Below, one piece after another: positions 44,787 to 57,600 of a stretch of DNA of 64,000 bases. Position 1 is the first letter of the stretch; every line of letters starts with the position of its first letter. The notes beneath the pieces were generated by a model. The model was given only the letters and a program-made list of their open reading frames with translations, did not search any database and was not told the origin of the DNA. The stretch is from positions 372,001-436,000 of the forward strand of contig PSQN01000006.1 of NCBI GenBank assembly GCA_002989075.1, written 5' to 3'. The DNA is from Arthonia radiata (lineage: Eukaryota; Ascomycota; Arthoniomycetes; Arthoniales; Arthoniaceae). The position numbers and the translations under genes are program-made.

Positions 44787-46968
44787 TCAGCTCCCGGCCA
44801 GAATCTGGCGCGCAATTTTCTCTGCAAGCGCGTCTACAGTCTGTGTTAGTACTCCTGCACTAACGTCGGCGTCGAATTCCGCGACTCACAAACAGTAGCT
44901 TGAGGATGCCCAGGGGGCAGGAATGGGAACGCGCTCGCGTCGACCACGCGCAGGTTCTGAACGCCGATGACCCTCGCCTGTGAGTCGACAACAGCCATTG
45001 GATCGTCTGATTTGCCCATGGCACCTACACCGGATCAGCAGATGGGGTCAAGATCCTGTCAAAGAACCACGTACACGTCGCACTTGCGTGGTGGAGTGTG
45101 CTCAGGCTTTCGCGAATGACGGTCAAAATCTGCTCGTCGCTTGTATAGTTTGCACCCGGAAATGCCTCATCGCCGACGAGCACCGGCTTCAGCGCCTCGG
45201 TCGCGAAAACCTGACGGGCGCGACGATACATCTGTACAGCGAAGTCTTGGTCTCGTGGATCTTCGAGCCAGTTTGGACTAATGATTGGATTCACAGCCGT
45301 GTCGGAGCTTTGCAGCGTGACGTTGCCACGCGAAAAGGGAGCGAGAAGCCCCACAGTGATGGTCATATAATTTCTTCCGTCCTCTGGTGCCCCTAAGATC
45401 GAGTCTTTCTGCAGGCCCTCCCACGCGTCAATGGTAAGAAACTCTATTTCAGGCCAGTCGGCCGGGAAATATTCATCTAGACTGGCGCTTGTGGATGGGT
45501 GCAAATGCTCGCGTAAGTCCGCCGGTAGTTTCTCGAAGCCGAGAACGCCTCCTCCGCCGTTGGTTAGGATACCGGTACGATTGGTGTTGTATTCGAAAGC
45601 AGCTTGCTTGGCAAATCCAGGTTCGGCGAGGGAGCTATGCGTAGTGAGGTTGACAGCGTACGAAGGGCCAAAGAGAGGTTGATCCTAGCCAGTAGACGTA
45701 ATCAGCGGGTGTGAAAGAGGCCCTTGTATGGGGACGGATGCTTACCCACAAGTTCTGCCCAACACCAGCGGCATGGTGGACCAGTGGGATGTCGAACTCT
45801 TGCAAGACGTGAGATGGGCCCACGCCTGATGCCATGAGCAATTGTGGAGATCGAAACTTCACGGTCTTAGCAAAGACTTGCAAACAAGAACCAACAGCGG
45901 AGAACTTACGGCACCAGCAGACACTATGATCTCCTTCTGCGCACTCAGAACGAAGGACATGCCCCCAGATTCAACTAGCACACTGTTAGCGGACTTTGTA
46001 TCATCGAAGACAACACGCTTTGCTAGGGTATGTGTATATATCGCGCAATTGGACGCGCTCTGCAGCGTCTCTCTGAGGAAGCTCGTCTCAGATGAACTGC
46101 GTTCCTGTCTAAGCGGGTCCTGAGTGACAGGTGCAACGGCGTATCCCAACAGACTGCCGCTGTTCAGATCTTGAGCCCTTGGAACACGTGCTTCAGACAT
46201 AGCAGCCTCCACCGGTGAGGTGATGGGGTTCTCATAAGACCCGTAGGACACTTCGAGCGGGCCTCCATTCCCAGAGAACGCAGAGGCGTTGTAAGAGACC
46301 GTGGACGTGTCTTGGGGTGGTGTGAAGTGTACGGTTCTTTGGAAGTCTGCCAGCCATTGCTCGAAGCTGTATGAGACGTCGCCCACAACTTCTGCCCAAC
46401 GGTCATAGGATTGAAGGGTCGCTCGATGATAGGCTTGGTAATTGCGCGCACTAAAGACATGTCAGACGCATCCAGGGAATACATGTGGCATCGCACACCT
46501 TCCACCACCCAAAGTCTTTCCCGCCGGGTAGAATACAGTCCGATCATTCAGGGCCTGATGTTGCGTCAGCAAGGTGAGAAAAGGGTTTGGTCAGAGAGAT
46601 CAAACTGGTTGTGGACTCGAGTACTGCAGCCAGTCTATTCGACTGTTGATTATCGATGGCGCAGGATCGTTGCCAGAGCCATAGGGACCGAACGCGGGGA
46701 TACTGCTGCGATTGCCATTGTCAAGCTCGTAGAATGAGCCGGCTTCCACCACGGCGACGGAGAAGTTTTTGTTGGCAGCTAAACGCCTGGCCACCGTCAG
46801 ACCGGCAGTCCCACCACCGACGACGATGTAATCGAAAGTTTCGTTCACGGGAAGGCCGAAGTGATCACCAATGGATGTGAGTGCAGTCAAAGTATGAAAA
46901 GTCGCCTGCGCGTGGACGGCCTCAATGAGGAGAGCTGCAGCCCATACAAGGGTGAAAAAGATCTGCAT
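44787..46968 (-). CDS. Secreted GMC oxidoreductase (aryl-alcohol-oxidase-like)
   Basis: Seven exons: 46606-46968, 46499-46554, 45910-46450, 45746-45865, 45075-45684, 44890-45024 and 44787-44833, giving 623 residues. A signal peptide ([21 protein letters not shown]) precedes the FAD loop [34 protein letters not shown] is GMC signature 1 and [20 protein letters not shown] signature 2. The C-terminal [15 protein letters not shown] and [17 protein letters not shown] carry the active-site His positions. It uses FAD to oxidise an alcohol and releases peroxide outside the cell, which could supply the neighbouring haloperoxidase (inference). The frame appears to stop early after the HHASATC block; the intron 45025-45074 explains this. 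An upstream in-frame Met was rejected because it hides the signal peptide. Confidence 0.9.
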
Positions 46969-47431
46969 CGCGTATAAATGTAGCAGATGGACGTTGAGGA
47001 CGAGCTCCACGAAGACATCAAGGGGCATTGCGGTCCAGCAGCGCTTAAAAGCCTGGCTGCTGTGCCACGGGGGTGCATGCATGTGCTTACGGATGACGGA
47101 AACATTGGCGGATGTAGCATAGGAACGAATCAGCCCCATGCACAATGAATGTAAAGCGATTGAGTCGGCCATCTTATCAGAGAGTGCGGCGTGCAGCTTC
47201 TTGAGGATTGCATGCCTGGTTCGAACAACCCTTGGAAGAGGGAGAACGCGATGAGTATGCTAAGGACGAAATTGAAGCATGAAACGTTTCCGGTGTAGCG
47301 TAGCGATTCTCTAGCTTCTTCCAGAAGGCGATGAGGATGGCCCGTGCACGTGGCTATCTCGTCCCTGCCTTCCATCCTAGCCAGTTCCTCACCCTCCACC
47401 TCCACCTCCTGGCTGCAGACTGTGTGACTGT
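46969..47431. other. Intergenic, GMC promoter
   Basis: 463 bp between the methyltransferase stop and the GMC start, both on the minus strand. No motif beyond short frames. Confidence 0.5.
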
Positions 47432-48495
47432 CTACATGCGGGATCCTTTGGCCGGTTTTCGGCCGACCACAGTTACTCGATCCATGTTGATCGCCGACCC
47501 TTTTCGATACTCTTCGTACCCGTCCTGCAGCATCTCCCGAAGCCTCTGCCCCTGACCCCCTCCCAGCTTGTCGAGGCCGGAATAAGAGAGCTCCTCGTAT
47601 GCGAGGAAATTGTTTTCCATCGCGACCATCAGATGGCTCGTACTCGTTGGCGTGCGTACCAGTTCGATATCTTGAAGGCCTCGGTCTTCAAACATCTTTC
47701 CCAATGCCGGAACCCAACTAAGAAAACAAGTCAGCGGCTAAGCGAGATCAGCTGCGGAGGACACACGTAGGATAAAGCTGAGCATTCTGGTCTTGGTGCG
47801 CGCGCAGAAACTGTTGCAGACTGTCCAGCTTCTCGAAATCGTTCTCCGGACCAGCCCTGACCTTGTTGCGAGCTGTGATGTCGGGCTCTCCCCACTGCAA
47901 CCAACCCCCCGGCTCTTCGAAGCGATGTATTAGCTGGCTTCGTTGCATCATGGCCTGCCGTTGAAAACTCACTCAAGAGACGGAGCGCATTGTTCAAGAG
48001 TGGGCTTGCATCGTTGTTCGAGCACACAAATGCAAAAGCTCTCAGATGTACGATGTCATAGACGCCGACAAGCTCTGCAGGCAGCTCTCCAAAAGCGTCA
48101 AGCTTCTTGAAGCTCACATTCTCTGGCAGCCAACCTGCTGGAGGGTACTGAGAGGTGTCAATGTCGTAGCCATCAAGCTTGGAAGAGCCTGGAAGCGCTC
48201 GAGCCAGATCAAGAGCCCATAGACTGAACAAAGTAAGTCATGATGCCGTATTGAGCCAAAACACTCACCCAGTGCCGGTGCCCACATCAGCAATTCGCGC
48301 AGTACTGTGCACTGGTATTCTGGGGTTGAGTAAATATCCGACCTGATCCTTCCAAAGGTAATGTTGAAGATCCAATCTTGCAGGAAATCAGTCTACTTTT
48401 GTAGTACAACATATACTCCATAAGACACACCTTGCCGATGCAGCATAGCCTCTGGAAAGAACGTAAGTCATCGGCTTGTTGTCGCTTGTCGTCAT
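47432..48495 (-). CDS. SAM-dependent methyltransferase, LaeA-like class
   Basis: Exons 48431-48495, 48269-48376, 47973-48223, 47767-47914 and 47432-47717 give 285 residues. Motif I is IADVGTGTGLWALDLAR, with the acidic SAM-ribose residue in GYDIDTSQYP, followed by YDIVHLRAF and LLKPGGWLQWGEPD. This is the Rossmann methyltransferase class that includes LaeA-type regulators and many secondary-metabolite O-methyltransferases. The N-terminus YVLSRGYAASARLDLQHYLW is typical of the small-molecule members. The substrate is unknown. It is divergent from the P450 across 981 bp, so the two may be co-expressed. Confidence 0.88.
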
Positions 48496-49476
48496 GTTGA
48501 CCGCTGGCTCAAAATCTCTAGTGTTTTCATAGAGCCCAGAATATTCCAACCGAGGGGATGCTCGTGAGGCTATAAGTATGACGATGTTTACGGCGCTAAT
48601 TTCGCACGAAGCGCCGAAGTTACAAGGGCCGTCAAGGATGGACAATGAGCGCTTTCAACTTGAAGTATGTACGAGGCAATGTCACCTGCAGAGATTGACC
48701 ACTCTTGTACCTCGGGTCTGCCTTGTCGAGGGTCGCTCAGACACTGACCCCGGTCTGGAAGGCAGATTATAAGTGGGTAATTTGCCTTGTTACGACCTTA
48801 GAGTAGCCATCTGCTTCTCCAAACCGGAGACTGATGCGCTAGCTGCGCCGCATGTCGGAGGCACAGCGTCTCATCGATACGTCTTTAGGTAGGATGGAAG
48901 AGTTCGCCGTTCCCCATTGGCTACCGGCTCAGCAAATTGACCATTCCGTCGCAGTATGGTGGGCCCTTGATACGTCTTTGACTTGCTGCCCGGCAGGCCA
49001 CGAGACACCGTCATCTACATCAGATCAGTCTTACCTGTGATTATCGACGCGAGCAGCTCTAACATCATCTATGGCGAGTCCGAAGAATCATTCAGGCCGC
49101 TTTTCATGCAGATCGCAATGCCTAGAGGACGACTCAGTAGCTATGAGAAGACTACGCTTCTCGAGTCATGGCGGCTCGTACCCGATCAGCACGAATAACA
49201 CTCGACGTCTTGACTTCTCGGTCGTCGGTGGAGAACGCCTGCGGAAAACTTGTGCCGTGTTTTCCTGCTCTCAGCTATCTCTTATCCCCTTCGAGTAAAG
49301 CCTGCCGACCGGTGCTCTTTTTCGCGTTATCAAGGGCGTGTGCGCTCGCCCCCTTACAGTTCTGAACAAGAAAAGAGCCTCCACTCGTGTCAAGTCACAA
49401 GACAATCAATCATCGCTCATACATCCCGTTCCTTTGCATCTGCTACTTACGTCAAACATCTCAAGCTCGACCCAAC
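48496..49476. promoter_or_regulatory. Divergent promoter of methyltransferase and P450
   Basis: 981 bp between divergent starts. No credible gene and no obvious repeated operator by eye. Confidence 0.45.
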
Positions 49477-51250
49477 ATGCATTTCAATACGCCGGTATCT
49501 TTGCTTGTGGCGCTAGTGGTACTTTCACTGGTGGGCGATATCTCCATGTTTGTCACTGACGGCGTACTTACAATTGACAGTTCATAGTGAGAGCGGTGTA
49601 TTTGATATATTATCATCCATACGCGAGATATCCGGGACCGATACTCGCGCGCCTGACAGGTCTATATGCCGGATATCATGGCTTGATCGGCGATCTTCAC
49701 GTCGATATGAACTTATGCCATCAGAAATATGGTAAACTGAGTCTCGCAGCCGGTCGAGGCAGCAGTATATTTCTGTTATGCTGACGAGTAATCTCAGGTG
49801 ACTTTGTACGTTACGGGCCGAACAAGCTCCTCATAAATTCACCATATGCTTTGCACGGTACGCTCTGTTTCGCATACTTATTTCACAAGTCTGGACAAAC
49901 ACAAACTCATGGTTTTTAGATATATATGGCTTCAAAAAGAATGTCAAGAAGTCGCGCGCGTACCTACCACTTGTACCAAATAAGACAGGTTGGTCAACGC
50001 TCACTGCGATAGACAAAGACTTACACCGTTCTAAACGGCGCTTGCTTTCGCACGGTCTCAGTCACGCAGCACTCAGGTGCTTTGAGCATAGTATGATTCA
50101 GCACATGGATCTTTTCCTGGAGCAGATCGGCTCCGAGTCCGACCAAGCAAGTGAGGAATGGTCTCGATCTCTGGATGTGAACGTGCTCTGTGAGTATGGA
50201 ACAATGGCTCAGCTCCAGGAGATTGCTAACGTCCGCCCAGGCAAATGGTTGACACTAGACATCATGGCGGAGTTTGCTTTCGGCGAGTCGACACAACTGA
50301 TCAAAAAAAAAGACAACCGCTTCTTAGTTGATGCCATCAATGTCTACCTCTGGCGCATGGGGTGCTTTGAGGAGTGCCCAGCCTTGGAGCGCCTTGACTG
50401 CATCTTGCTATTCTATCTGTGGGCGTGTGGCAAGCTCAAGCTCGTGGCCAAGTTCACGGCTTGGAAGGAAAGCTTCGGACGCAAAATCCTTGCTCAGCAC
50501 GGAGGAACCAAAGGTGGCATATTCTCATTGATCTTAGACGCGGACAAAAATGAGCGGCAGCAATACACAGAGAGTGAGATATGGGCTGAAGGGATCTTCC
50601 TCATGCTGGCTGGATCGGATACGTCAACAACTGCAATGTCAGCCATGCTCTTCTATCTTTCACGATATCCGCATGCATACGAGCGGCTCGCAGAAGAGAT
50701 CCGTCAAAGATTCAGTGAGGCCTCTGAAATCACTTCGAGCGGACTCGTCTCATGCTCTTACCTGCACGCTTGTATAACAGAAGCGTTGCGTATGGCTCCT
50801 CCTGCGCCTGGCTCGGCTTGGCGGGAGGTTGAAAGCGGTGGCATCGTTGTTGCTGATAAATTCATTCCCCAAGGTCTGAACATCGGAACTAGTGTGTACG
50901 CTATACATCACCGCGAGGACATATTTGAGTCTCCCTTCGAGTTTCGCCCCGAGAGATGGCTGCTCTCAAGCGAAAAGCAGCTCGAGCTCATGTACCAGGC
51001 TTACAATCCCTTCTCTCTAGGGCCTCGAGGTTGCGCTGGCCGCGCGCTGGCTTTGGACGAGGTCAGTCTCCTGGTTTCGAAAGTCTTGTGGCTGTATGAC
51101 TTTCGCATAGCAGAGGGCGAAGCTGGTCTTGTTGGGTCTGGCAATACCACGCTGCCGCGTGGTAGGAATGACCCGCTTGAGTACCAGATCGAATCGCATG
51201 TCACGGCGCTGAGCAAAGGACCTATGCTCACCTTCAAGAAGCGCGCTTAG
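49477..51250 (+). CDS. Cytochrome P450 monooxygenase
   Basis: Exons 49477-49530, 49581-49731, 49798-49857, 49920-50189 and 50241-51250 give 514 residues. Splicing the 50-bp first intron joins VALVVLSL to FIVRAVYLIYYHPYARYPGP, producing one continuous membrane anchor and the Pro-rich hinge. AGSDTSTTAM is the oxygen-binding I-helix, ITEALRMAPP the ExxR helix, FRPERW the PERF-like motif and FSLGPRGCAGRALA the haem-Cys loop. It is ER-bound and needs a P450 reductase; the substrate is unknown. The fourth intron (50190-50240, 51 bp) is a multiple of three with no stop, so unspliced RNA would still be translatable. Confidence 0.92.
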
Positions 51251-51833
51251 TATTAGTTGACGCACAGTAGCTCCAAAGCATATCTACTCCTTGCGCATCC
51301 GCAAGAATCGAACGGCTCGAATCCAGCAGGCTGTTACTCATTGGCCGAAGTTCTGATTAGTAATAAGTACATTGGTATTAGGGACCTGGTTGAGTATCAT
51401 TCACCAATTTCATCAAGTAATCCACAGGTTTCGGGATGATTACAAGGTACAATCCAGAGCTGCCTTTTGGACGCTGAACCTGGCAGCGCCGCCTGCGGAA
51501 ACCAATCGAACCCTTGCATGACCCCACCCATGTTGATCATGTCTACGCCGCATATGCAATGCAAACCATGTGAAGAGGCATCTTCACGTGTATTCGCCTG
51601 ACGCTCATGCTCGCGTCGTTCCGTTGCTCCGTGCCGCGTGATAGGCGCCGCTGTATGCGGCGCAACGGGTCATTCATGCGGTTAAGCAATAAGCAACGAC
51701 CTGCGAGCAAAGGCTACATCAAGGCGTGGCTCCCCTATTGATCCAACAAAGTGACCCTGCCTTTCCCAGTATCAGGACTCTCATACAGCTTTGTCATTGC
51801 GGATTCCCATCCTACTCTTCTAGCTCCTTCAAT
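51251..51833. other. Intergenic, no gene seen
   Basis: About 580 bp between co-directional genes; no supported element. Confidence 0.55.
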
Positions 51834-53058
51834 ATGAGCAGTCCTCACCGCAAGCTCCCACCAGATGAGAATCGGGGGCCAATGGTGTTGCAGATCTCTG
51901 GAGTATTGGACGCAGCATCACTGTTCGTGCTCCTCCTTAGGCTTTATACTAGGCTCGTCGTCAAGAAAGCAGCAGGCTTTGACGACGTTCTGGCCACTTT
52001 GGCATGGGTATGCGCCAGGTCAACGCTACGATTGGGCCTTGTACACTGATGAAGCGATGGTCTAGGTTGGCCTCACTATCGGCATGGCATTCAACTGCCT
52101 GCAGGTCCAGAACGGATTTGGCCGTCACGTCGAATATCTTTCTAAGCGCGAAATCATTGGCGTTGGCAAATGGACCTTGGCCAACGAAATCCAGATCACC
52201 TTCAGCTTGACGTTCTTGAAGCTTTCAGCGTGTGTGTTCATCCTGCGAATGATGCACAATGTGCAAAGTGGAGTCCGATACAGCATCTACTTTCTCTCCA
52301 CACTGCTATCAGTGCTGGCCACCATCAGCATTCTTGCGTTGTGCCTTCAGTGTTTTCCTCTCGAACACTTTTACAACCGATCCGTTCCCGGAAAATGCAT
52401 ATCGAGCGAAGCACCCCAACGGATTTTCCAGGCGTATGCAAGTGAGTCAATAGCCTACAAATCAGCGTGAAGTTGCCGAACTCACGCAAACGCAGTCGTT
52501 GGTACTGTCATTGACTTATCATACGTTGTTCTGCCTATCATCGTCCTTCGCGGAGTGCAGATGAATTCATCGGTCAAATACAGCCTCTTTGTTCTCCTTG
52601 CGCTAGTGCTGTTCCCCGCAGCTGCTTCGATCGTGAAGATCGTGCTCACCGATTACGAACCAGAGGATATACCTTGGGACTTGGTAAACGTCGAGATCTG
52701 GAACATGTGAGCATTCGCTTCCATCGTCACTGAACGATGGCTTACTATTTATAGCTTGGAAGGGTACATTGGGGTGATTATCGCATCTCTTCCAGCAATT
52801 CGACCTTTGTTCCAGAGCATCCGAACATCTCTGTCGCGCTACGCAACGTCGAAGCTTGCCCTACGTCACTCAAAGGGCTCTGATTGGACAATTGCACGAC
52901 GCAAGGATAATCAAAGCTCTGATGAAAATGTTGTCACGGCGTTGCCACCTCCACTGCCAGGTCACATCCACTCAGGAAGCTATGATCATCTGGTTCCAAT
53001 GCAGAATTTTGGCATAGGAAAGAGGACCGAGATACACGTTGAACCAGAGCACGTCTAG
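51834..53058 (+). CDS. Rhodopsin-fold/SAT4-type (PTH11-like) membrane protein
   Basis: Exons 51834-52007, 52066-52441, 52496-52706 and 52755-53058 give 354 residues. Seven hydrophobic segments are visible. Family marks are DAASLFVLLLRLYTRLVVKK, GFDDVLATLAW at the second helix, GFGRHVEYLS, LTFLKLSACVFILRM, CLQCFPLEHFYN...GKC and EGYIGVIIASLPAIRPLF. The C-terminal tail is cytosolic and hydrophilic. Members of this fungal family are orphan seven-helix proteins; PTH11 acts in surface sensing, but most are uncharacterised. It sits tail to tail with the next methyltransferase, 249 bp apart, within a tailoring-gene block. Confidence 0.88.
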
Positions 53059-53307
53059 CAACATCTGGACAAATTTGTGGATCTCATACATGAACAACAG
53101 TACTGTGGTCGAGTTGAGCAAGAGGTAATCGTTTGATTCGCTGAGCTTTGGGGCGTGTCATTCAAAGGAATTGACGGTCCGTACCTACTACCTAGATGTA
53201 TAGCAAGGCTGCGTCCTGTACCGTGAGAATTTGTAGAGAGTGTTGTGTTCGTTGACTTTATGAAACGTTCGGGTCGTCTTCCACGCGGTACATCTTCAGG
53301 GCTGATC

Positions 53308-54324
53308 TCACAACGCTGCAGCAACCGGCGCTTGGCGGAGGACCACAAATTGCAGCCCAATAGCATCCTCCGCCATCCAAGCAAAATCCTCTTTGGGGGC
53401 CCAAAATCCGCCCTCACCGAATGATGCCATGCGCGTGCGGACTGTCCAGCTTGTGCCCGTACGAATACCGACCTCCTTCCAGAGGTCGGCGAACGTAGAT
53501 TCGTCATGCATGTACATGACATCTTTCGATCCCCACTTCGTAGGGACGGGCCGGCCGGTGCGCCGACCGATTTGCTTTCCGATGATCATGGTACCAGCTT
53601 TGGGTTGCCCCAGGCGTACCATGCGAGACGCGGCTTCCACTTGACCATCCCAGTCGAACAAGTGCAGGAAGTCGCCAGAGATCATGATGTCGATTTTGCC
53701 GGAGAGCTGCTTCAATAGGGAGGAATCTGCGTGAAAGATGTCGCTGCAGATGAATGTTGCCTCCAGCTTCTCTCTGTCCCTGAACAGCTCATAGGACAGG
53801 TCCCAGAACTCCTGCTGCACGTCTTCGGATTACTTTATTATCATACTGCCCCTCCTCTAACATGTGGCGATATTGGCATACCTGTAGCATACATATTCTC
53901 TGTTGGAGCACCATCCGAAGCAAGGCACCGGAGGTCTTGACCCAAGGCGCAGCCAAGGTCGAGGATGCTGGCACCGCTCTTGATGCGGTGGAGGATCTGC
54001 TGATACTCATTTTCGAGCTGACCCCACATGATATTGGATTTCAAGAAAGCCCACATGCCAACGCAAGGGTATGGTCTGATCTGCCAGGCTTTGGCACGCT
54101 ACGCACGAACATGTCAGTGACAGCAACGCTTCGGCATGCTACCACAATTACGGTTACATTGGGGCACTCACGCAGGTCGCCACGTGAGGCAGGACCTCGG
54201 CATCATCAAGGCCTGAGTAGGTTACGAACAAGTTGTGCATGTACGGAGTAAGAGGAGGCTGTGGCAGCCACCATGGAGCATTCTCGCTTTTTGTTTCGAC
54301 AAGTCTGCTCTCCAGCGGTGGCAT
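53308..54324 (-). CDS. SAM-dependent methyltransferase, secondary-metabolite type
   Basis: Exons 54172-54324, 53882-54098 and 53308-53822 on the minus strand give 294 residues. The N-terminus ENAPWWLPQPPLTPYMHNLF precedes a Rossmann core: ASILDLGCALGQDLRCLAS (motif I), GAPTENMYATDVQQEFWDL (SAM-ribose acid), FICSDIF and IDIMISGDFLHLF. The DLGCALGQDLR / GAPTENMY pairing recalls methyltransferases of fungal meroterpenoid clusters (AusD/Trt5-like); this is a resemblance from memory, not a demonstrated orthology. The frame is intact. A copia LTR begins 150 bp upstream of its start codon, so its native promoter is interrupted. Confidence 0.86.
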
Positions 54325-54473
54325 CGTGCATTGGTGGGAGTGGAATGAGGCAGTCGCCAGGAGAGATGATAGGGTTACGCAGAATAACTTCAAGTATAGT
54401 TTTGCAATTTGCCGCAATGGCAGGCCGCATGGAGGATGTGCAAGCTTAACGGTGAGGGACAGGTACGTATTAG

Positions 54474-54659
54474 TGTTGAGGTTTGGACAATTATTAATTC
54501 CGGACTGCATGAGGGAGAGGTCTAGGATACATGGTGATGAGCGGTAAAGTGTGTGCGCGTCCATTACGTGACTACAGTATATGCCTATTTAGGCAATTCC
54601 ACACTGAGCATCCCGTGTCTTGGCATACTTATCTAGACTGGCCGATCCTGCACATAACA
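54474..54659 (-). repeat. Copia LTR (left copy)
   Basis: 186-bp long terminal repeat with TG...CA ends, the 3' LTR in element orientation. It is preceded by ATTAG, which recurs after the other LTR. Confidence 0.95.
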
Positions 54660-57600
54660 CACCTCCTCAGGATTACCAGCGTAGGTGATGACAAGCCAAA
54701 AACCCGTTTTTGTGACAAAGGAGCTAGCCTGTCTAGGCGTGTAGGTAACAAAAGAACTGCACACCTTGTACGGCTAGGTCCGGAGACCTAATTGTTGAAT
54801 AAAGCCTTGCTACATTGGTAGTGGGAGAGGCTTTGTTAAGCTATCTGCGGCTTGCTTGGTAGTATCGATCTTCTAAACCTTAATCGAACCGTTTTCGACT
54901 GACTGCCTGCAAATATAATTAGCGAGGTTTATATACTTAGACCGCTTGTAGTTTGCGTGGTTAATAGCGAGGTTGATTGCCTTATTACTGTCTTTATAGA
55001 TTGTAATAGGTAATTGAACGGCGCCGGTAAGGTAAAGTTCCTTAAGCAGGTTGTCTAACTATAGAACGTCTTAAAGAACGTCTTAAGTTGCCTTAGCAAG
55101 GGTATAGTACTTAGCTTCAGTAGTTAAAAACACTGCTTTGTTTTAAAGTCTGCTACGCTATATAACGGGACTTCCGCTTACCTTAATAATAGAGCCGCTT
55201 ATAAACTTGCAGTTGTCCGGGTCTCTAGCGTAGTCTGCGTCGCTATAAACATTGACAGTAAGGTAGTTGTGCTTAGTAAAGAGTAGGTCGAGGTAGCGTA
55301 TACTCTTAAAATATCGAAATAGGCGTTTAACCGCCTTCTAGTGTATATAGCTAGGATTGTAATTAAATTTTATATATATATTAGTTTAATTGGCTATATC
55401 TAGCTAAGTTTAGGTAGTAAGGTACTATAGGGATCCTGTAGCTAATATATATAGGGTTACCTCTATTAAAGACGCCTAACCTACGGTACGAGCTTTAAGC
55501 TGAACGTTCCTAGGGGACTTCGTTTTATTATACTTATCTATACTAAAATTATACAGTAGCTTGTCGATATACTACGGCTAAAAAATAGTAAGTCTCTACA
55601 GCGATTGTTTAATGATTAGCCCTAAGAAAGAGCTAGTAGTTTAGTTAATCTCTTTAATTTTATATTTCTTTTCGAGATTCCTCTTCAATTTATAAATTGC
55701 TTTAGTGTCGGAGCCAGTAATTTTAATATTATTGACGTAGATAAGTACTAAGCATGTACGGTCCTTATTAGCGTACAGACAAACCTCTAAGTATAGGCTA
55801 GTAAAGCTAAGTTCCTTTATTGTTTCTTTAAAATTATCTTACTATAGCATTACAGACTGTTTAAGGCCGTATAATAAGTTCTAAACGCGTAAAACTATCT
55901 TTTCTTCTTTAAGGCCTTTTAAAAGCTTTACATAAAGAGGTTTTCTATAATTTAAGACGCTATTTAGGTAAGTATCTACAATATTTACCTGTATAAAGGT
56001 CTAATTGAGCTATACGGCGACGGCAAGAAGTACTCAAACTACGGGGGCGCTTATAGTAGAGGCTGCAGTATCCTAGTAATCGATTTCGTACCGTTGTTTA
56101 AATCCGTAGGCGACTAGCTGTACCTTATATTTATCGATTGTTCTATCTAGATAGCGTTTTAGTTTAAATACTAGCGTACTAGAGATTAGCTTCGAGTTAG
56201 CTAAAAGACTTAATACTTAATACCTAATAACGGTACCGGTATTATAAAGCTGCTTAAGTTCGGCTCTCGCTGTAGAGTCTTAGCAGGAAGCATCTGCTCT
56301 GCTTATAGCTTCTTTGTAGCTTGTAGGATTAAGAAACAGTTTGTTTGTTTTTACCGCAGAAAATACGTGCAAAGCGGATCTAAGCAAGCCGGTTTTGCTT
56401 ATTTTATCGTAGTTACGCCGAACTGTGGTCTATCTAGAGCGACGCTGAGCTCGAATTTCTAAAAATACGGCTCTAGTTTCTTAATAAGGCTGTTCTCCGT
56501 TATCGACTTTATATCTGGAGGGGGCGTTATTGTCGCCTCCGTTACTAGTTAGCTGGTCGTCGCCCTCGGGGGGGTCACTACCAGGGGTAGTTTAACGACT
56601 TTTATATAAAAAATTATTCTGTTTAAAAACTTCGGGAGATAATGCAAGAGAACGTTCTAGTTCTAAAAGCTCGCTCCTACTTATTTTTAGAGCTCTAGAG
56701 GTTGTATAAGGCACAATATTGTCGCCGCTAAGTTTGCCGCTAGGCGTATACTCGGGGATATTAGACTCGAGCAAGGTCTTAAGGTTATTACTAGCGTAGT
56801 TAAACGACTATAGGTAATCTTTAAACACTGCTAACTTATTAAATATAGCGTATAGACTTTAATAGGTCTTAAAGTTAACTAGATCGATAATTCGGTAGGT
56901 ATAAATAGTATTAACGACGAAGCCTATAAATAGAAGCTTCCTCGCCCTAGGCACAAACTTCTGGCTCTTTGTACGTGTCTATATAGGCAAGTGTAAATAG
57001 GCTAAGTAGCTAAACTAGCGTAAATAACTTAGACTAAGAGCCTTCGGGGTTTTATCCTTAAGGTTATCGAAAATCTGCAGGGAATATCTATTCTCCTTAT
57101 CGAACGAAATTCTATTTAATATATAAGTAGCGTAGAACAGTGCATTCGACTAGAGCTAACTAGGTACGTTACTGTCGATTATTATGCTTCTAGCTTTAAT
57201 AAGGACGACCTTGTTGAACGACTCTGCTAATCTATTTTTCTTAAGGATATATAGAGCAGATATTCTAGCCTAAATCCCTAGCTTAAAAGCCTTCTTAATA
57301 ACTAAATTAAACTTAGTACTACTATTAGCATAGAACTCAGAAATACGTTAATCTGGATAGTAATTGCGGAGGTAATTAAATAAGTTAATAACCTTCTTAG
57401 CAATATAGTCCTTCGATAAGAACGTTATCGACTATCTACGCCGAGTACAATTATTAGTAACGATAACGGTATACTTACTAGCCTTTTAAGGGAGATTGTT
57501 ATCGTTAATAAACGTTACTTAGCTAATTGTATCTACGTAGAGACGCTATATTAGCCGCTTAGAGCGTTCTAAAGTTCTAAATTGTGCTCTTTAGGATTTA

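Noticed and set aside
45025-45075. Apparent premature stop near the GMC C-terminus
   Set aside because: An intron with GTACGT donor and GTAG acceptor explains it; joining gives HHASATCAMGK and a normal C-terminus.
44980-45396. 138-codon plus-strand frame
   Set aside because: Antisense to conserved GMC oxidoreductase exons.
46969-47172. Longer N-terminus for the GMC gene (upstream in-frame Met)
   Set aside because: It would bury a clear signal peptide starting at 46968.
51295-51335. tRNA T-loop-like sequence (CGAATCC context)
   Set aside because: No acceptor stem, D-arm or anticodon arm could be paired around it.
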